DNA from: Armatimonadota bacterium | GTDB lineage: Bacteria; Armatimonadota; Zipacnadia; Zipacnadales; JABUFB01 | Assembly: GCA_013314775.1 (NCBI GenBank) | Contig: JABUFB010000008.1 | Coordinates: 913,036 to 977,035, forward strand | Direction: 5' to 3' | DNA length: 64,000 nt | Part shown: piece by piece, positions 61,979 to 64,000 of the stretch | Layout: each line of letters begins with the position of its first letter | Position numbering within the stretch: the first letter of the stretch is position 1 | Notes under the pieces: model-generated | Told to the model about the DNA's origin: nothing | The model's database searches: none | Seen by the model: the letters and a program-made list of their open reading frames with translations, nothing else | Program-made: the position numbers and the translations under genes

Positions 61979-62776
61979 CTACAGGACGAAGGGGTCCAGG
62001 TGTTTGCGGGAGATCCGCAGCATTTTCTCCCGGAACGGATCGCGGGACCAGATCGGCCCGTGTGGCTCCAGGGACAGGTAGCCATCGTACCCGTGCTCGT
62101 AGAGGAAAGCCAGCACCTTCGGGAAGGCGATGTCGCCCATGCCCGCAGGGGGCTGAGAGGCCAGTTCGCCGTCGATGTAGAGATGCTCTTTGATGTGGAC
62201 GTAACCCACCTTGTCCCCGTGCTTCCGCGCAACTTCCAGGTAATCCGCGCCGTGATGGCACCAGTTGGCCGGATCGTACTTGATCCCCACCTGCGGCAGA
62301 TGCTCCCAGACAAGCTCGTACGCCTCCAGGCAAGTGAAGAAGCTGTTGCCGTGGACCGCATACATGGATGTGCTCATGCCGACTTTCTCGGCCTTGTCGA
62401 GGAAAGGAGGGAAAACCTTCACGAACTCTGCCGCCTGTTCCGCCAGAGACGCACCTTCAATGGCGCCGCCGCCGGTAATGAGGACGTCCGCCCCGAGGAT
62501 CCCGCCAAACTTGATGGCGCGATTCAGCATCTCGTGGGCCTCCGCGCGCACATCAGGGTCGGGCGACAAGTGATTCCACCCCCACAGGCCGATAGCTGAT
62601 GCCCCCACACCGTGGCGGTCAAGAATTGCGCGCATGGCCACCACGGTCTCCTCCGTCAGATTCTTGAAGTCCCCCCAGTAATTGTACTCCAGCCCTGCAA
62701 AGCCGTGCTCAGCCGCGAATGCCGCATCTGATTCCACGCCTTCAAGGTGATTGTGCCCGATGAACGCCCATTTCAT
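61979..62776 (-). CDS. Sugar-phosphate isomerase/epimerase (xylose-isomerase-like TIM barrel)
   Basis: 265 aa. The fold is that of AP-endonuclease-2/IolE-type TIM barrels: AAFAAEHGFAGLEYNY, VLITGGGAIEG, VGIKYDPANWCHHGADY, GYVHIKEH and DGYLSLEPHG. The metal ligands (Glu, Asp, His, Glu) are placed as in the family. GGAGGAT precedes the ATG. Such enzymes commonly work with Gfo/Idh/MocA dehydrogenases in 3-keto-sugar or inositol pathways, which fits this window. Confidence 0.88.
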   Translation of the reverse strand: MKWAFIGHNHLEGVESDAAFAAEHGFAGLEYNYWGDFKNLTEETVVAMRAILDRHGVGASAIGLWGWNHLSPDPDVRAEAHEMLNRAIKFGGILGADVLITGGGAIEGASLAEQAAEFVKVFPPFLDKAEKVGMSTSMYAVHGNSFFTCLEAYELVWEHLPQVGIKYDPANWCHHGADYLEVARKHGDKVGYVHIKEHLYIDGELASQPPAGMGDIAFPKVLAFLYEHGYDGYLSLEPHGPIWSRDPFREKMLRISRKHLDPFVL

Positions 62777-62904
62777 GGTCGCATCCTCCAGGACTGCGTG
62801 TTCGGAATGTCAACCGTCCGCGGTGGGTATTCGCCGGAATGTACGGGGCACCTTCGGAGGGATGTGAAAGCAGGCGGGGAAATGGGGTACAGAGGGTTAC
62901 CTCG

Positions 62905-62975
62905 TCGAGCCGACGCTCGACCTACGCGGCGTGGGTGTCGTCTCGCTCAGACCGACCGTCTCGGGCGGCGGTCTG
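62905..62975. repeat. GC-rich intergenic repeat, copy F
   Basis: Contains CTCGACCTACGCGG (62917-62930), a variant of the GTCGGCCTACGCGA module of 3.4 and 42.7 kb, followed by GTGGGTGTCGTCTCGC and CTCGGGCGGCGG. It lies between divergent genes. Confidence 0.4.
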
Positions 62976-63035
62976 CAGACAACGAGGTGCGTAACAGATT
63001 GGGAGCACGACTTCCCGAAAGCAGGTGGCAAATCG

Positions 63036-64000
63036 ATGAGTCTCCCCCACGCCGTCCTGATGATTGCCCTTCTGATGCTGTTAGTGGCAGCCGCGGGATG
63101 GTCGGACCTCCCCGGCGACCAGCACTGGCGCAATGCGCTCAAACCCACAGGTGAGCCCGGGCCCGAACTGACTCTCGCAAGAAACGGTCAGACCGACTAC
63201 GTAATCGTGATCCCGGAGCAGGAAACTGGGGCGGAACTGAAGGCTGCCCAGGAACTCTCCCATTGGTTGCATGAGATGACCGACGCGGAATACGCGGTGG
63301 TCGATGACAGCGCTCCCAAGCAGCAGCACGAGATCAGTGTGGGCGAAACCAACCGGGTTGTGGGAGAGCCCGCGCAAGACCTGAAGGCGGATGGCTACCA
63401 GATCTGGGTGTGCGGTGAGTCACTAATACTGCGGGGCGGCTCGGGACGTGGACCGATCAACGCAGTGTTCGCGTTCCTCGAAGAGGACCTGGGATGCCGG
63501 TGGTATACCAGGTCGGCCACGCGTATCCTGCACCGGCCAACGCTCAAGGTGCGCCCGGTTCCGCGGGTCTTCGTCCCGAAGCTGACCATCCGCGACCCCT
63601 TCGTCCATGATGCGTTCAACGGCGAGTGGTCTCTGCGCAACCGGACCAATGCCCCCTCTGCACCGGTGCCGGAGGAATGGGGCGGGCATGTGCAGTATGC
63701 ACGATTCGTGCACACCTACAATGAACTGGTTCCACCGGGCAAGTACTTCAAGGATCACCCGGAGATGTTCATGCAGAACGCCGACGGTACGCGCACCGCG
63801 CGGCAGGTCTGCCACACCAATGCAGATACGATCCGAGTAGCGACCGAGACCGCGCTGGCGATTCTGAAAGACCGGCCGAAGGGCGTCATCATCAGTGTCT
63901 CCAAGAATGACGGTGGCGGCTCATGCGTGTGCGAGAACTGCCGCGCCATCGACGAGGCCGAAGGCTCCGATGCCGGCAGCCTGCTGCATTTTGTGAACGC
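63036..64000 (+). CDS. DUF4838-containing secreted protein, N-terminal part (cut by window edge)
   Basis: The frame is open from ATG 63036 (AGGTGG upstream) to the right edge, at least 321 aa. It starts MSLPHAVLMIALLMLLVAAAG, a signal peptide. DYVIVIPEQETGAELKAAQE and GRGPINAVFAFLEEDLGCRW are the alpha-glucuronidase-like N-domain features seen with DUF4838; further on come HPEMFMQNADGTR and SKNDGGGSCVCENCRAIDE. DUF4838 proteins are exported barrel-type enzymes associated with glycan use. The C-terminal half is beyond the window. Confidence 0.82.
   Translation, partial: MSLPHAVLMIALLMLLVAAAGWSDLPGDQHWRNALKPTGEPGPELTLARNGQTDYVIVIPEQETGAELKAAQELSHWLHEMTDAEYAVVDDSAPKQQHEISVGETNRVVGEPAQDLKADGYQIWVCGESLILRGGSGRGPINAVFAFLEEDLGCRWYTRSATRILHRPTLKVRPVPRVFVPKLTIRDPFVHDAFNGEWSLRNRTNAPSAPVPEEWGGHVQYARFVHTYNELVPPGKYFKDHPEMFMQNADGTRTARQVCHTNADTIRVATETALAILKDRPKGVIISVSKNDGGGSCVCENCRAIDEAEGSDAGSLLHFVN

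Overview
The window is GC-rich bacterial chromosome, probably from an uncultured Armatimonadota or a close relative in the Planctomycetota/Hydrogenedentota range. The best lineage cue is a short type IV pilin-like protein at 59863-60515 with the FTLIELLVVIAIIAILAAIL leader, a CLSNVKQIG..YGQDYDERY segment and an H-x9-DG C-terminus. That style is very common in Armatimonadota and Planctomycetota. The many Gfo/Idh/MocA oxidoreductases, DUF4838, DUF4855 and GH-like secreted proteins, and the absence of SusC/D or PTS genes, fit the same picture. The lineage call is an inference from protein style, not from a marker tree.

Layout. 1-3.4 kb: the end of a CorA-family gene, tRNA-Leu(CAG), a membrane-anchored protein, a DUF1232 protein and a rhamnose mutarotase. 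3.5-20.3 kb: a carbohydrate-oriented stretch holding a LamG/TIM-barrel secreted enzyme with an oxidoreductase, an alpha/alpha-barrel protein with a NagB-like enzyme, a soluble histidine kinase, an alpha/beta hydrolase, a GH32-like enzyme, a secreted GHL10-like enzyme, an orphan MoxR ATPase, and an M81 metallopeptidase with a small Cys-rich protein. 20.7-29.1 kb: a signalling and cell-surface cluster made of a response regulator, a CHASE2 histidine kinase, a large FecR-TPR-beta-barrel lipoprotein, another lipoprotein and two small related beta-sandwich proteins, ending in a strong terminator. 29.1-31.5 kb: a secreted TIM-barrel enzyme. 31.5-34.2 kb: NikR, divergent from a CIRCE-controlled groES-groEL operon. 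34.2-40.7 kb: three tandem Gfo/Idh/MocA genes followed by a dockerin-bearing metalloprotease. 41-50.7 kb: PHP phosphoesterase, SGNH hydrolase, SAM methyltransferase-like protein, a fifth oxidoreductase with a DUF4855 protein, amidohydrolase, a 2-hydroxyacid-dehydrogenase-like protein and a PIG-L deacetylase. 51-58.2 kb: cold-shock protein, secreted esterase, SecG, HIT protein, a Gly/Met-rich secreted protein, an orphan solute-binding protein and signal peptidase I. 58.2-64 kb: ceramidase-like protein, frameshifted pilin-like gene, MFS transporter, sugar-phosphate isomerase/epimerase and the start of a DUF4838 protein.

How the genes work together. Most of the window looks like equipment for breaking down extracellular glycans and glycosides and then converting unusual sugars by NAD(P)-dependent oxidation and isomerisation. 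Housekeeping genes (groESL, secG, lepB, csp, tRNA) are scattered among these. GC-rich palindromic elements with a GGGCG-AGA-CGCCC-like core and/or a GTCGGCCTACGCG module recur in intergenic gaps. The most coherent candidate for an undescribed system is the 20.8-29.0 kb cluster, in which a CHASE2 kinase overlaps a gene whose single product combines a lipoprotein signal, a FecR domain, many TPRs and an outer-membrane-like barrel.

Limits: all calls come from reading sequence and recalled family motifs. No database search, structure prediction or gene-finder was run. Starts were chosen from visible Shine-Dalgarno spacing.
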